NCBI GenBank assembly: GCA_900239685.1
Contig: OENT01000505.1
Coordinates: forward strand, 1-64,000
Reading direction: 5' to 3'
Origin: Rotaria macrura
Taxonomy: Eukaryota; Rotifera; Eurotatoria; Philodinida; Philodinidae
Length of the DNA stretch: 64,000 nucleotides
The notes beneath the pieces were generated by a model. It did no database searches. It was given only the letters and a program-made list of their open reading frames with translations, and was not told where the DNA came from. Position 1 is the stretch's first letter, and each line of letters begins with the position of its first letter. A program made the position numbers and the translations under genes. Of this stretch, positions 1 through 11,254 are shown piece after piece.

Positions 1-491
1 TATTGAGGATTATAATCAATTTTTCTTTGCGAAATCAAATTTAATCAGATTTTTGGACCAATTTTTTTACATGGGTCTTGTCTAAAATAACAGGAGTAGC
101 TCACTATTGTAGCATCCTCTCTACAATTTTGATACACTGGACATATCACAATTACATTCCGTTGAAAAATTTCATCCCTGAAAGTAGTGATCGAGACGTC
201 TAAGCCTTCAATAGAATAGTGAATTTATATGGTATACAATGCAGCATCTCATTCAAACTATTCACAGGAAACAGGAACAGTAGTAATGATTTAATATGAT
301 ATGGAGCCGACGATAGATGAGCATATGTCTTTTCAAGGCTTATATCATTCGAAAGGACTCATAATTCTATCTTTCAACTCAAGTGTAATAAAGTCATGAA
401 GACTTTGAACGAATTTCATAATTTTGCTAGTTGCAGTAGAAGCCAGATGAACTCTCTTTTCGCCAAATGACCTTCCTGTTTGACATTAAAG
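1..491. other. Non-coding, no feature seen
   Basis: No open frame longer than a few dozen codons and no repeat relationship to the rest of the window were seen. It lies directly left of the foldback element at 492-742. Confidence 0.5.
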
Positions 492-742
492 CCCAGGTCA
501 ATCAAAACGGATATCCGTTACGGACCGTTGAGTGGACGCAGCTATACGGACCGTAACATCATTAAAATAGGGCCATATACGGCCGTATTTTCACAGTATA
601 CGATCCTTTATTACTGTGCCCAGAAAAAGTGCTGTATACGGAGCCTTATACTGTGAAAATACGGCCGTATACGGCCCTATTCTAATGATGTTACGGTCCG
701 TATAACTGCGTCCACTCAACAGTCCGTATCGTTCGACCTGGG
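492..742. mobile_element. 251-bp foldback element (MITE-like)
   Basis: The ends are reverse complements: CCCAGGTC at 492-499 and GACCTGGG at 735-742. Inside, nearly 100 bp on each side fold back on one another (for example GGACCGTTGAGTGGACGCAG near 522 against CTGCGTCCACTCAACAGTCC near 706, and ATACGGCCGTAT on both sides). The unpaired centre is only a few tens of bases. It has no coding capacity, so a superfamily cannot be named. Base composition is visibly more GC-rich than the flanks, which supports insertion. Confidence 0.7.
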
Positions 743-1485
743 AGGAGCTGCAAGAATTGTACGAGAATGATAGGTGTTACCAATATTATTTGTCACAACT
801 ACATGCATAATTTCTGTAACTTTCATCCTGAGAAATATTCCATGATCGTCTTGTCAATACATTTGTTCGTTCGAGAGTATTCTTTGCCACGAATATAAAA
901 ATCCATACAGAAGAAAGACTCTGCTGAAAATTGTTGTTCGCTCAAATGTTGTGAGGTCTTCTATATATCTCATCGAATCAACACATAAATATGACTTGAG
1001 ATTCTCGCTATAAAAAAGATTCAATTCAATAGTATATACGTAGTGCGATGCGTTAAACGTAAAAAATCTCAATTTTTTAGCAACATTATTAATCAAGCAA
1101 AGTAGTAGACAGGATTATCGACAAATTTCATTGAAATTCCTAAGTAACTTGCATAAATTAACATTGAAAATGCTAATATAACGCTAACGTTGAGTGTCTA
1201 ACTAGAAAAAAAATTAAGATCAAATTAGGATGAAAAATTTTAAAAGAAAATTTCAAAAGTTCCCGTCATAGAATGATTAAAATATATGTAAATGGCTGTT
1301 CGATTCATATGAGTTGATAAGAAAGCATTGTACTGTGAAACAAATGGTATAAAATATGTCTGATAAATCCCTCTCATCGTCCTGTCTCTTGCATTCGTAT
1401 ATATTGAATAGCGAAAGATGACACGATCATCTGTTTTCAAAATCTGTATATTAATTGCTTAAAATCTTCTACTTTCTTTGCATAG
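743..1485. other. Upstream region of the EXORDIUM-like gene
   Basis: Should contain the promoter and first exon of the gene that starts (in the recognisable part) at 1486. One possible minimal upstream exon is the ATG at 1418 followed by a GTATAT donor near 1446, which would leave a 40-nt intron ending in the TTTGCATAG acceptor at 1485. This would not supply a signal peptide, so it is not a convincing first exon. Nothing else is recognisable. Confidence 0.35.
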
Positions 1486-2270
1486 ATCCTTGCGCTGCAA
1501 AACCAGGAAAAATAGTCATCTCAGATATCAGACCAACAGGAAAAGTAAGTAGTCGCACAGCTACATTCCCAATACTTTATCATGGAGGTCCTGTTATGAA
1601 TAATCCTGTTGCTTATGTGATTTGGTACGGAAATTGGACCGGGAATAATGGAACAACAATCGTTGAGAACTTTTTACGGGGTCTTGGTTCATCTAGCTGG
1701 TGGAATCTAACGAGAGCCTATAATAATACATCACCAATCACATTTGGTCGATCAACGACAGATAGTTATTCGCAAGGAAGATATCTTTCGGATTCAGCTG
1801 TATATTCTGTAGTTCTACGGGCCATCAATTCGGGGGCATTACCAAATGATACAAATGGCCTATACTTTGTATTGACTTCTAGTGATGTTAATGCTCTTTA
1901 TTTCTGCACCCAAGCTTGTGGTTGGCATACTTATAATTACACAACGAATTTGAAATACACGTGGATAGGAAATTCAGCGACACTGTGTCCAACCGGCTGC
2001 TCTGTTCAGCAAGTTTCACCGAACGGAAATTTCGGAGTAGATGCGATGATTAGCGTTATTGCTCATGAAGCAGCTGAAGCAGTATCAGATCCACATCTCG
2101 ATGCATGGTATGATGTTCAGTGTGAAGAGAACGCTGATAAATGTGCTTGGACGTTCGGCACCCCAAGCTATGCATCGAACGGGGCTCAATACAACATGGT
2201 TGTGAACGGCTTTAAATATTTGGTTCAACAAAATTGGCGTTTATCTACTCAAAACTGCAGCATGTCTTAA
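1486..2270 (+). CDS. EXORDIUM/phosphate-induced protein 1 (PHI-1) domain protein, 5' exon missing
   Basis: The last exon encodes about 261 residues to a TAA stop. Recognisable family features are an N-terminal YHGGPVMNNPVAYVIWYGNW segment (1582-1641), a central SDVNALYFCTQACGWHTY stretch, and the signature AHEAAEAVSDPHLDAWYD at about 2061-2114, the counterpart of the conserved AHExAE...DP...AWY motif of plant EXO/PHI-1 proteins. At least six cysteines and several N-glycosylation sequons fit a secreted protein. The open frame extends back to a TTG at 1455, but there is no in-frame ATG there, and CTTTCTTTGCATAG at 1472-1485 is a good splice acceptor, so the frame probably starts in phase from an upstream exon that should carry the signal peptide. 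In plants the family is linked to cell-wall growth and brassinosteroid response; its role in an animal is unknown. The domain call is firm; completeness is not. Confidence 0.8.
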
Positions 2271-4062
2271 ACGTTCTCATGAATCAAAGTAGCCTATCTG
2301 ACATTGCATACTTACTAACGATTATCGAATTTTTATTTTCATTTTTTTTCTAACCTACCAATTATTGACAATCATCAACCTACTAACAAATTCCTGAGAT
2401 GAATCTCTAATTTTTTTTTTCATGTAGATCAACATACTAACCAGTTCATTTGAATTTATTGACGAATTTTTCACTTTGAAACAGTGGGCGATGTCAAAGG
2501 CTTATTTAATCTATGAAATAATAAAATCCTAACGAATTCTTTCTAATTTTAATCATTTTTCTTAGGTGAATAGGAATATTTGTTAGAATTCTTGATAAAC
2601 AGCATGAAGACATTCATAAGAAGATATTTATCAGAGTGTGATTTTCAATGGGATTAAATATGAACGAATAGTAGAACCCATCAAATCCGACAATTTGTAA
2701 TAGCCTCCCTACTTCAAGAGGTCTAGTAGAGCGATGCTTCACATGTATACTGATAATTACAGACACACATTCACATGCATCCTTCGCTACCAACTTATAA
2801 GACTAATTTGAGATGAATTTTTATTTATCATTTCAATTAGCAAGAAACAATATAAAACAAACCGTTTAAATATTTCATTCGCTTACTTTCGTATAACTTT
2901 ATCGATCCTCGACGAAATACAATGTTTGTAGTTTAGGCGAATATTGTTGGAAAAATAGAAATTAAATAGTAAATTATAAAAGACCTAGTCACTGAAAATT
3001 TGATACTATCGTATGTTCCTCCATACGAAAGGTGCAACACTGTAATCCAACATGGAATTGAACAAAACATTTTATTTTCGTACGATCATGAGACGTACTT
3101 GATTTTCGTCTTCCAAGGAAACAATTCTATTTTTCCAACATATTATTAAAATAGTGATATTCAATAACTCGTATAAATTAGTTTTCTTGCATTTTGAAAC
3201 AACTGACACGTATTTTATCGGTAATTTTCATGTTCGTCGACTTGGAACTATACGAAAAGATTATTTTTCTTACTTCAATGACTTTCTCGCGTACCCAAAT
3301 TTGCATCTGCTATGGATGTAAGTCAACTGTGCTCCGAAAATTTTCAAACACTACTTCTTCAGCATTATTTCAATCAATATAAAGACAAATTTTTGACATA
3401 TTGTGAATATTACTATGAATTTTAGTCCTTTTGAACATTTGCAGTGCGAAATCGAGTCGACTAGACAAAAATTTCGAATCGAATCGATTGAACTTTTCTT
3501 CTTTGATTCAGTCGATAGTGGCTTTCGTTATTTTCTTGAGTAATAGTATGGATGAGTGCACTTTATTCAAAAGAACAGATAACGAGTAAAAACGAAAGAA
3601 AGAATGCAATGTCTTGTTCATTTCTTTTTCTTTCCTAGTCTAAACTTTTGTTTATTGACAGTGATTCTAGTTTAGACTTACATTAGAAATAATCATATCT
3701 CAGTTCGATGATGAATCGTCATCAGAGTTTCGTGTTGTGAAACATCTACTCGTGGACAATGTTCTTAATATGAATCTGAAATAGCACTGTTTTGTAGACC
3801 AAGATGTACAAAGTGTACGAAAAGTGAAAAACTGGTGTCTTGTCACTAAATAAAACTTTTATTTCATATTCCACTTTAATAAGCGCATGACGCACACAAG
3901 AAAAAGAGATCTGATTGACTGAAAGAAATCAACTGACACATTCACCAAACACTCTGATTCATGCACAAATTGACCCATATCCAATAGATAAATTTCTTCG
4001 AAGCATACAGGTTCGAAAACTGTTAAAAACAAAGTGTACAATGAAATTTCAGTAAGTATAGC
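2271..4062. other. Intergenic, no gene seen
   Basis: About 1.8 kb of AT-rich sequence after the EXORDIUM-like stop. AATAAAA near 2518 could serve as a polyadenylation signal. Short frames at 3194-3382 (+) and 3859-4068 (-) lack family features and are probably chance. Confidence 0.45.
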
Positions 4063-4628
4063 GTGCACACTAGAGATCAGCGGAGTCGAACTTTTTGATT
4101 CCTAAACCCGACCCGATTCCGAAAAAAAAAACGTTTTCGATTCCGATTCCAACTCCGACTCCGGCTGGAAATTTTTTCGGAATCCGATTCCGACTCCGAA
4201 TAAACCCGACTTTTTTTCGCAGCTTAGCGATATCTAATTCATATGAAATGTTTGATATTCTGACAGGATATATAAGTATAAAGTTAAATTAGCATATCTT
4301 TGTTTATTATACAATATACTCATGAATAAACTTTTATCTAAGTGAAAGTCAGATGATGTGATTTCTTTTGCAATATAGCTCAAACGTTAACTCACAAACA
4401 ATTTATTATATCTGCTACTACTTCAGCTTCGTCACACTAGAAATCGAATTTCGGAGTCAGGTGCCATTTTTCATTCCGACTCCGACTCCGCAAAATATTT
4501 TTTCACGATTCCGATTCCAAGTCCGACTCCTAATTTTTTTTTCTTTTGATTCCGATTCCGACTCCGACTCCGACGGAGTCGGAGTTGGAATCGGGTTTCG
4601 GACTCCTGTGCAGTACACTAGTGCACAC
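4063..4628. mobile_element. Non-autonomous hAT-type element with 8-bp target-site duplication
   Basis: The element occupies 4071-4620 and is bracketed by a perfect 8-bp direct repeat GTGCACAC at 4063-4070 and 4621-4628. Its left end begins TAGAGATCAGCGGAGTCG and the reverse complement of its right end begins TAGTGTACTGCACAGGAGTC. Both fit the hAT terminal pattern (YARNG) with a diverged TIR, and an 8-bp duplication is the hAT hallmark. Subterminal regions (4097-4210 and 4465-4600) are built from degenerate hexamers of the GATTCC/GACTCC type in opposite orientation. These create the low-complexity Ser-Asp and Ile-Pro-Thr-Pro frames in this stretch, which are not genes. No transposase remains. 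Confidence 0.85.
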
Positions 4629-5497
4629 CGATGTTTATTTGCAGCGTATACAACAGTCTTTAAATTCTGTTTCATTAGGGTACCGTACATTTTATTTTGT
4701 TGGGTGCACTCTTTCATTAAGAAAACTGCTCGTGGATCAACGTTATCGATTAGCAAATATTCGACAACTAGTCTATGGATTGCATTACTTGAAGATCAAA
4801 CTCCTTTTAACGTCATTTCATACATAATAATAATTTGTTTTTGAACAGAATACGAGCCGAATCGAATTGTTTTTCCTTCGTTAAGAACTCGAATCGAATC
4901 CGAAAAGCACTTTTGTCATTCATTTCGAATTCTAGTATGAAAATCATCTATCCATATGATTTATTCTCTTATGCATGTGCACAATAGATTTGTATGACTT
5001 GACACACGCACGGCGCATAAGAAACGATGTGTCGTTTTTATTTTTTAAATTTAAGTCGACATTTGAATCGATCAAATTCTCACTCAATAAAAATAAAAAA
5101 CACCATCATCGCATCATCTGTATGCTACATCTGTGCAAGTATACAAGTGTTTTCTATGGAATTCGAAACTAAAATGAGTGCTTCATTCATCAAGTAATGT
5201 GCTGTTGAACTTCTTTCACAAATACAAGAATAAAAAAAAGAAACTAGGACACCATAAAACTGAAGTAAGAACGAAATCATCACTAAAAAAAGTACATTTG
5301 AATGCATTAAAAATAATTCTTAAGTGGGTTTTTTCTTTCATTGGTTGCATATAAATTAAGTAAATAATTACATAAAGGTAGAGTTGTATGCAAAAAAAAA
5401 CAACACCTGCTATGGCGACATAATATTGGATTATTATTTCTCTTTTATTTACTAAGATTTAATCAAGAGTAATATGCAGTTGTTAGTTTACTTTCTT
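4629..5497. other. Intergenic, no gene seen
   Basis: AT-rich; frames of 60-65 codons on both strands overlap each other and show no family features. Confidence 0.45.
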
Positions 5498-6147
5498 CTT
5501 GATTGCGGACATTTTTTCTTATTTGGAGGAAAAAAATGTCCGCAACGTAGAATCAGGAGGGAAGGAGAGAGCAAAATGTCCGCATTATGGATACGAACGA
5601 AATTGATATTTAAACATGATTCATGAAGATAGCTCTATTAAATAATGTCAGCTGGCTAAAACTTCTCTAATATTCTTCGCTACATGTCATTTAGAATGAA
5701 TGATCCAGGTCATTCTATAAGCATGTATTCTATCTGTGGGCTTGGATAAGATCTGTCCAGAAATCAGAAGAATCTATGATGGTTCGAATTAAGCAAGAAG
5801 ACTGTGAACAACATGTCCTATAAGAGTCAAGTCACTGAGAAATGATAACATATTAATTCAAGTAAAGGGAGAAGATTTAAATAGTTTCTTGGATGTCAGT
5901 GATTATCAAACGAGATTGCGACGAATTTTTTATCGATGCATCAATTTATTCGATACCATTAACAAATATGATCTTACCAAAAGTTAGATGTTCAAATATT
6001 TATCATAATTGGTTTTCCTGTACTTTTTTCTCATCTAATAAATCTTGTATAGTTTCCATAATGCGGACACTTTCTTCCCTTTCCCCGCCGGTTTCTACTT
6101 TGTGGACATTTTATTTCTCCAATCAAGTAAAAATGTCCGCAATCAAG
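5498..6147. mobile_element. 650-bp TIR element (non-autonomous)
   Basis: The left end CTTGATTGCGGACATTTTT (5498) and the reverse complement of the right end (ending at 6147) match for about 95 bp with interruptions. Each arm carries three copies of the word TGTCCGCA or its complement (left about 5504, 5538, 5576; right about 6063, 6103, 6132). The roughly 460-bp core holds only a chance 86-codon frame. Flanking target duplications could not be fixed; the arm ends differ beyond CTTGATT. The superfamily is uncertain. Confidence 0.65.
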
Positions 6148-7055
6148 GTGTAACCACCTTTCTTCTATCGTATTGACAAGTTCGCAAAAACGAAATCTGC
6201 ACGGAAATAAATGTAAAAATTATTTTCATCACAAAATATTATCCAATGAAAAATTGTCGGATTCTATGAGATTATTATCGGATTTTTGTTCAACAAAATC
6301 AAAATTATAATCGATCGAAATTTCCAAAATCGAAGATAATTTGATCAAATCAAAAATAATGTTGTAAACCCCGTGTAGAATTTGAATTAAAATCAAGTAA
6401 AATTTGATTTAAAAAATTATTTTTAATTAAAAATAAATTTCTCTCAAGTTTTCCCTTTTGCATTGATCTTTAAACTTCGATCGTATATAAGACGACTGAA
6501 ATTACACCATAAAACTGATGCAAAGTTAAAAACATGAGTTGTAGATGAATTGTCTTAAGAAATCTTAGGATTATAATTGGCCCAGTCATGCATCAACATT
6601 GTACTTAAATTTTGGATTTTAGAAGCATGATGTTTGAGTTCTTTAAACGATGATTAACTCAAATTATACATACGAGCGAATGCAAAAATATTTTCTCTCA
6701 AGTTTAAATTCATTATTGTTTACTTAACATTGAATAAACATGAAAAACTGACATTTTCTCGATGTGTCTTGCCTATATACGCCCTAATCATTATTCATCA
6801 TTGTGCCAAGAAGGACGTTCCTCGTTTAGGACGGAATCAGTCGGGAGTTGCAAAAAGACGTAGACGTCCTTTTACACGACCCCCCTTAGTCTCGCTTCGG
6901 CGACGCGTAGTCTTCCTCTGCCTTTCCTCCTTTTCTCTACCTCTCTCTATTTCCTCCTTTTCTGTAGTTCTTCCTTTCTTCTGTTTCTCTCTATTTCTCC
7001 CTTTCTGTTGTCTCTCTATTTTTCCTCTCTTGATATATTCTCTTGATGACTAGTA
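6148..7055. other. Intergenic with a pyrimidine-rich tract (6900-7045)
   Basis: 6900-7045 is a strongly pyrimidine-biased stretch of repeated TTTCTCTCTATTTC/TTCCTCC words. The 107-codon frame at 6730-7053 is mostly a translation of this tract (Leu/Ser/Phe-rich) and is not considered a gene. The sequence just upstream (6810-6900) is more GC-rich than its surroundings and may be part of a decayed mobile element. Confidence 0.4.
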
Positions 7056-7333
7056 TGTTGGAGAGCATTCGGTTTTGTGGTCAAGAGTGGAGTGAGTTCT
7101 AAACAAGAAGAGAAGAGAGTGGTAGAAAATCAAGTCGAGAGAAGCACGCACGCACGAACGTAGTGAATATACAAGAAAACTTACTGTGTGTATTCTACTT
7201 TGTGTAACACTTACGTATACCTATTACCAGCAGAGTACCGCTTACTTATGTGTCTTTAATTAATCATTTAATAAATCTTCGATATTCTGTATTATCCAAA
7301 CATTCCTGGTTATTGTAATTATAACCTTCAACA
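7056..7333. mobile_element. Possible solo LTR or retroelement fragment
   Basis: The segment begins TGTTG (7056) and ends CAACA (7329-7333), a short inverted terminus of LTR type, and contains AATAAA near 7270 ahead of the 3' end, as in many LTRs. No target-site duplication, primer-binding site or partner LTR was found, so this is only a suggestion. Confidence 0.2.
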
Positions 7334-8215
7334 ATTCACTACCCATATTATCTTATCAAGATATATACGCAATTCTATATATCCCGATATACCAACGAAT
7401 AGTATATATATTTCGTTACAATCATTTGCTTTTGTTTCCAATTACAATGTTTAATCAGATGACGGAAAGAGATTGACATTGATGGTTTTTCAATTTAATT
7501 TTTATCTCTGTCAAGTATATCCTAAAGAAATATGACACGAGCATCGTAACCAGAGAAAATGTCAGCATTTTCTGTCAATAAATATATACGTACATCTGTT
7601 GTTGATTTGTATCGCCAATAGATTTTAGCAAACAACGTTACTAAATTAATAAGTATCCTACGAGAGTAAAACGACTAGAAATAACGAATACATAAAATAT
7701 GATTTACTAATAGTCGATTGTTTTCATGATATTTTCTATCGAGATTTATCATGTATAAATTGTGTGGTGCATCAACTTCGAATTTGTAAAAGCGATCATA
7801 GATGATTCAAAGAGATTATTGTTAAATTATCGTTGATTTTTCTCAATTAAATATCAACGTTAGATTATATTTTTATTTCTAGAAAATATTTCGACGTTAG
7901 AAAATCATTGTAAATAATGAATATCTCTACACTCTATTCATATTCTTTTTCAAACAACATAAATGGTAGACATGAATGAATACAATTTTATTCCGTAAAA
8001 TTCTGTAATGAATCACGAAAAATTATTTAGTAGAACTAAATTCAGTAAATGAAAACAATAGAAATACAAAGTAAATCGATTATAAAATTTTCTATAGCAC
8101 ATCAAATAATGATGAATCGAAGAGTATATTATTTTATTGTGAAAACATGTCTCTTGTTTATACATTCATATGAAACGAAGCATTAAATATAAAGTAATAA
8201 AAAACAAAAAGAAAC
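7334..8215. other. Intergenic, downstream of PQ-loop gene
   Basis: AT-rich sequence without recognisable coding content. It contains the 3' flank of the minus-strand gene that ends at 8216. Confidence 0.4.
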
Positions 8216-9372
8216 TTATAAGATTTTTTTAAAAACTTCAATACAGTTAACATTAAATCGAGTACGTATTAAATAGAAAATACTTAAAATAACAAGAATC
8301 GAACAAGGAACAAGTATTATCCATGGAGACCATACAAGTCCAATGAGAATTATCGTAGTAAAAGCTTCAATAGAACAAATGAAAATGAGTTCAGTATACC
8401 AGCCAACACTTCGCAATTTGGTTTGTTCTCCTTGTTCTACTGTTGATTTATCTGTTGTAACAGGTAGATAAATAGTATTCATTCCATCCGTTGCTTCGAG
8501 ATCATCAATTGAAAACATTTGTGGATCTTGTCCTACATTATGTATTCCATTAACATCAAGTCCAGTATACATATCAATACCTGGCGTAAAAACAGTGTGT
8601 ACTGAACGAGATATTAAATGTATATGAGCATCATTGTACGTTTGACTTTGTAAATAAATGAATAGACAAAATGAAAATGAATAATAAACAGAAATTAATT
8701 TAATTAATTGATTTTGATTCACATTAGTAACAGAAAAAAGTAGTCCATCACTTAATAATAATAAAAATATTGAAAGTTTCGATAAAGCTTTTGTTGTTCT
8801 TAATAATGAATTGAGTAATATCTGAAAGGATTCAAATTTTTATTATGAATATAAGAACAATTATTATTTACTTGTGGTAATAAATGCATGGCAAGTATAA
8901 TATAACCAGTATTTATTAATAAATTTCGTTGGTTTCGATAGAAAAACATAAGAAAAATACCGATTGCCCATAAACATGTACTTAAAATTATTAAAATAAG
9001 TTTTTTTTGTCGATCAGGACTTTTCGAAAGTGAGATGATTTGTAAAAATATTACAACAGTTGAAACAAATGCAACAAATTGTAATATCGATGTCCATTCC
9101 CTAGAATGTCCTCCGATAATTAACATCAATGCAAATATTCGAGTCACAATCCATAGATAACTAATGCCAGCAATGTATCGTTTATGATTATTATATAAAT
9201 AAAGAATTTGAGGAATAAGAGAAAATCCTACAAAAATGTACGATAACGTACAAATAAAAGAAATAAAATAGCATTTTTTCATAGAAAACTTTTCTGCACA
9301 AAATGTAGTATTTGTATAATGAAACATAGTCGTAGCCAATGTTGATTCGAAGATGCCTGTAGTTTCTGACAT
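8216..9372 (-). CDS. PQ-loop repeat multi-span membrane protein
   Basis: Complement of join(8216..8821, 8872..9372); 368 residues. The single 50-nt intron (8822-8871) has a GTAAAT donor and TCCTTTCAG acceptor and joins in phase 0 inside the second PQ motif. At least seven to nine hydrophobic spans are visible. Two PQ motifs sit at the ends of spans: FSLIPQILYLYNN (about residues 51-63) and MHLLPQ|ILLNS across the intron. The spacing of two PQ motifs separated by roughly three spans fits the PQ-loop family (cystinosin, SWEET, KDEL-receptor fold), whose members move or sense small solutes in endomembranes. A hydrophilic loop of about 80 residues precedes the last two spans and is unusual. The substrate cannot be read from sequence. 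The start is the first ATG of the frame. Family confidence is moderate; exon structure is good. Confidence 0.7.
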
Positions 9373-9900
9373 TTGTGATATAAGTCTAGAAATATTGAAG
9401 TTTTTTTAAGACAAAGATATATGAACATATGTGAAACAATGCTATTCAATTTTGAGTAAAACGATGTCTCTCACACATAAAAAAAATGATGAAATCTATG
9501 TAGTAGTTGATTCATATCTTCTTTTTTTTATCATTAAAATAGAGAAGGACAAGTAATACGAAAGAATAAAACTTGTATTTATCTTAATAAATATGATAGT
9601 GTAATATGTTGAGTTGTTAACAACTAACCTATTACATGACTTTGATGAATAAAATTATTATATATAGTTATCGCTGTTTTTCAAAATATCAATGAATAAT
9701 ATAACTTTCTGACGTTCGTCTATAAGTGTCGATGATAGAATATATCACTTATTTTAGTACATTGGATCTTAAAGAAATTTATTAATATTTAAAACAATTT
9801 GTATTTGATCTTACATTGTACCAATTTAATACCAAAAATTGATGAATTTTCGAATAGATAATTTTCATCTACAGACAAACATATATATATACACGGCTTT
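9373..9900. other. Upstream region of the PQ-loop gene
   Basis: About 530 nt of AT-rich sequence with no coding frame; it presumably holds the minus-strand promoter. No specific site is recognisable. Confidence 0.4.
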
Positions 9901-10431
9901 TCATCAGTATTTTCTATGAAAACGAGCTACAGAATCAAATGTAAGTAGTGATTTCGATAGCTCTTCAAGTTCTCTATCAATTGCAATATATTGGAAAATT
10001 TGAAAGATGACTTCATCAGAAGATTTTTTGAAAATTCGTGAGACATCATTTTTTACTTTTGAAAAGTTTTGTCAGACATTATTTTCGATGTATCCATCTG
10101 ATAGAGCTCAAAATTCTGAGTAAAGTGAGTGGTCGTACGGTTCACGACGACTTTCTGGTGAGAAGTTATNNNNNNNNNNNNNNNNNNNNNNNNNNNNNNN
10201 NNNNNNNNNNNNNNNNNNNNNNNNNNNNNNNNNNNNNNNNNNNNNNNNNNNNNNNNNNNNNNNNNNNNNNNNNNNNNNNNNNNNNNNNNNNNNNNNNNNN
10301 NNAAAAAATCTTCTGATGAAGTCATCTTTCAAATTTTCCAATATATTGCAATTGATAGAGAACTTGAAGAGCTATCGAAATCACTACTTACATTTGATTC
10401 TGTAGCTCGTTTTCATAGAAAATACTGATGA
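9901..10431. repeat. Inverted arms flanking an assembly gap
   Basis: The left arm 9901-10029 (TCATCAGTATTTTCTATG...) and the right arm 10303-10431 (...CATAGAAAATACTGATGA) are exact or near-exact reverse complements of about 129 bp. Between them lie about 140 bp of single-copy sequence and a run of N from 10170 to 10302. This is either a palindromic mobile element that broke the assembly or a scaffolding artefact that joined two reads of the same locus head to head. Short frames spanning the N run are meaningless. Confidence 0.8.
10170..10302. other. Assembly gap (run of N)
   Basis: 133 undetermined bases inside the inverted-arm structure; the true length may differ. Confidence 0.98.
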
Positions 10432-11254
10432 CAAAGGGGGCTATAATTTTGAGAAGCCCTGCATATATACTGAAACTGTTTGATAAAGTCTCGTTTGGTA
10501 TTGATATCTTTTGGTGATTTTTCTTACAATGTACATCAGTGTATCTCGAAAAATTCATATTACTAGATAGATTTTTCGCTATAATTATCGAATCAAATAC
10601 AAGCTAATAAGAATATATAAAGACATGCACATTCTTGTTCAGATTCGTATTCATCTATCAACATGATATTTGCCGAAATTATTCATGCTATTCAAACGAA
10701 AACGTTTATGCTATATTGGTGGGCAACCCCCCCTATAATAGAAGACCTCCCTCGAGAAAAATTTCTTCCGACGGAATAGAAGACCCTCTTTAATTAGTTA
10801 ATTTTTTGCTAATTAGGGACTTTAATTAGTGCTTTCCCATCAAAATATGCTTGATTCTTACGATTTTCAGTTTGAAATATTAAGAGATGGTGTCCATAAT
10901 GATAATGACACCCTTAAAGGCTTGAAAATCCTGATGGGAATCCGGAAAATCCATTTAGTTTTCTGGAAAACCTTTTTAATTAAATATTCGGAAAAAATTG
11001 GGTTCTTAATAGAAGACCCCCTGGAAAATTTTTATGCTGGAACATAACAGAAGACCCGGAGTGTTTTATTGTAGGAGGATGTGGGTTAGTCAGGAGTTGC
11101 TTGAACTTGTAATCGTCGACTATTTCATATCTGCTCTTCTACCGATCTTGTTGGAAAATGTCGAAAAGGAAAACATCGAAAGTTTAACTTATTTATGAGA
11201 AACTATGTTTAAAAAAAACGAATATTATTTGTTTTTTCGATTAACAATAAAGTA
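10432..11254. repeat. Repeated ATAGAAGACC motif blocks in intergenic DNA
   Basis: The word ATAGAAGACC or ACAGAAGACC occurs at about 10738, 10777, 11010 and 11046. The first and third occurrences continue similarly (C-rich, then GAAAAATTT or GAAAATTTTT) and each is followed 37-40 bp later by a second occurrence, so two blocks of about 50 bp form a direct repeat about 270 bp apart. They could be subterminal repeats of a decayed element. No coding content. Confidence 0.4.

Noticed and set aside
4368..4844. 158-codon Ser-Asp/Val-Gly-rich frame and its antisense partners
   Set aside because: It is a translation of hexamer arrays inside the hAT element and of its flank; the same sequence is open on both strands.
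6730..7053. 107-codon frame rich in Leu, Ser and Phe
   Set aside because: Mostly a translated pyrimidine tract with no motif or splice context.
10038..10341. Frames that run through the N stretch
   Set aside because: Undetermined bases give no real reading frame.
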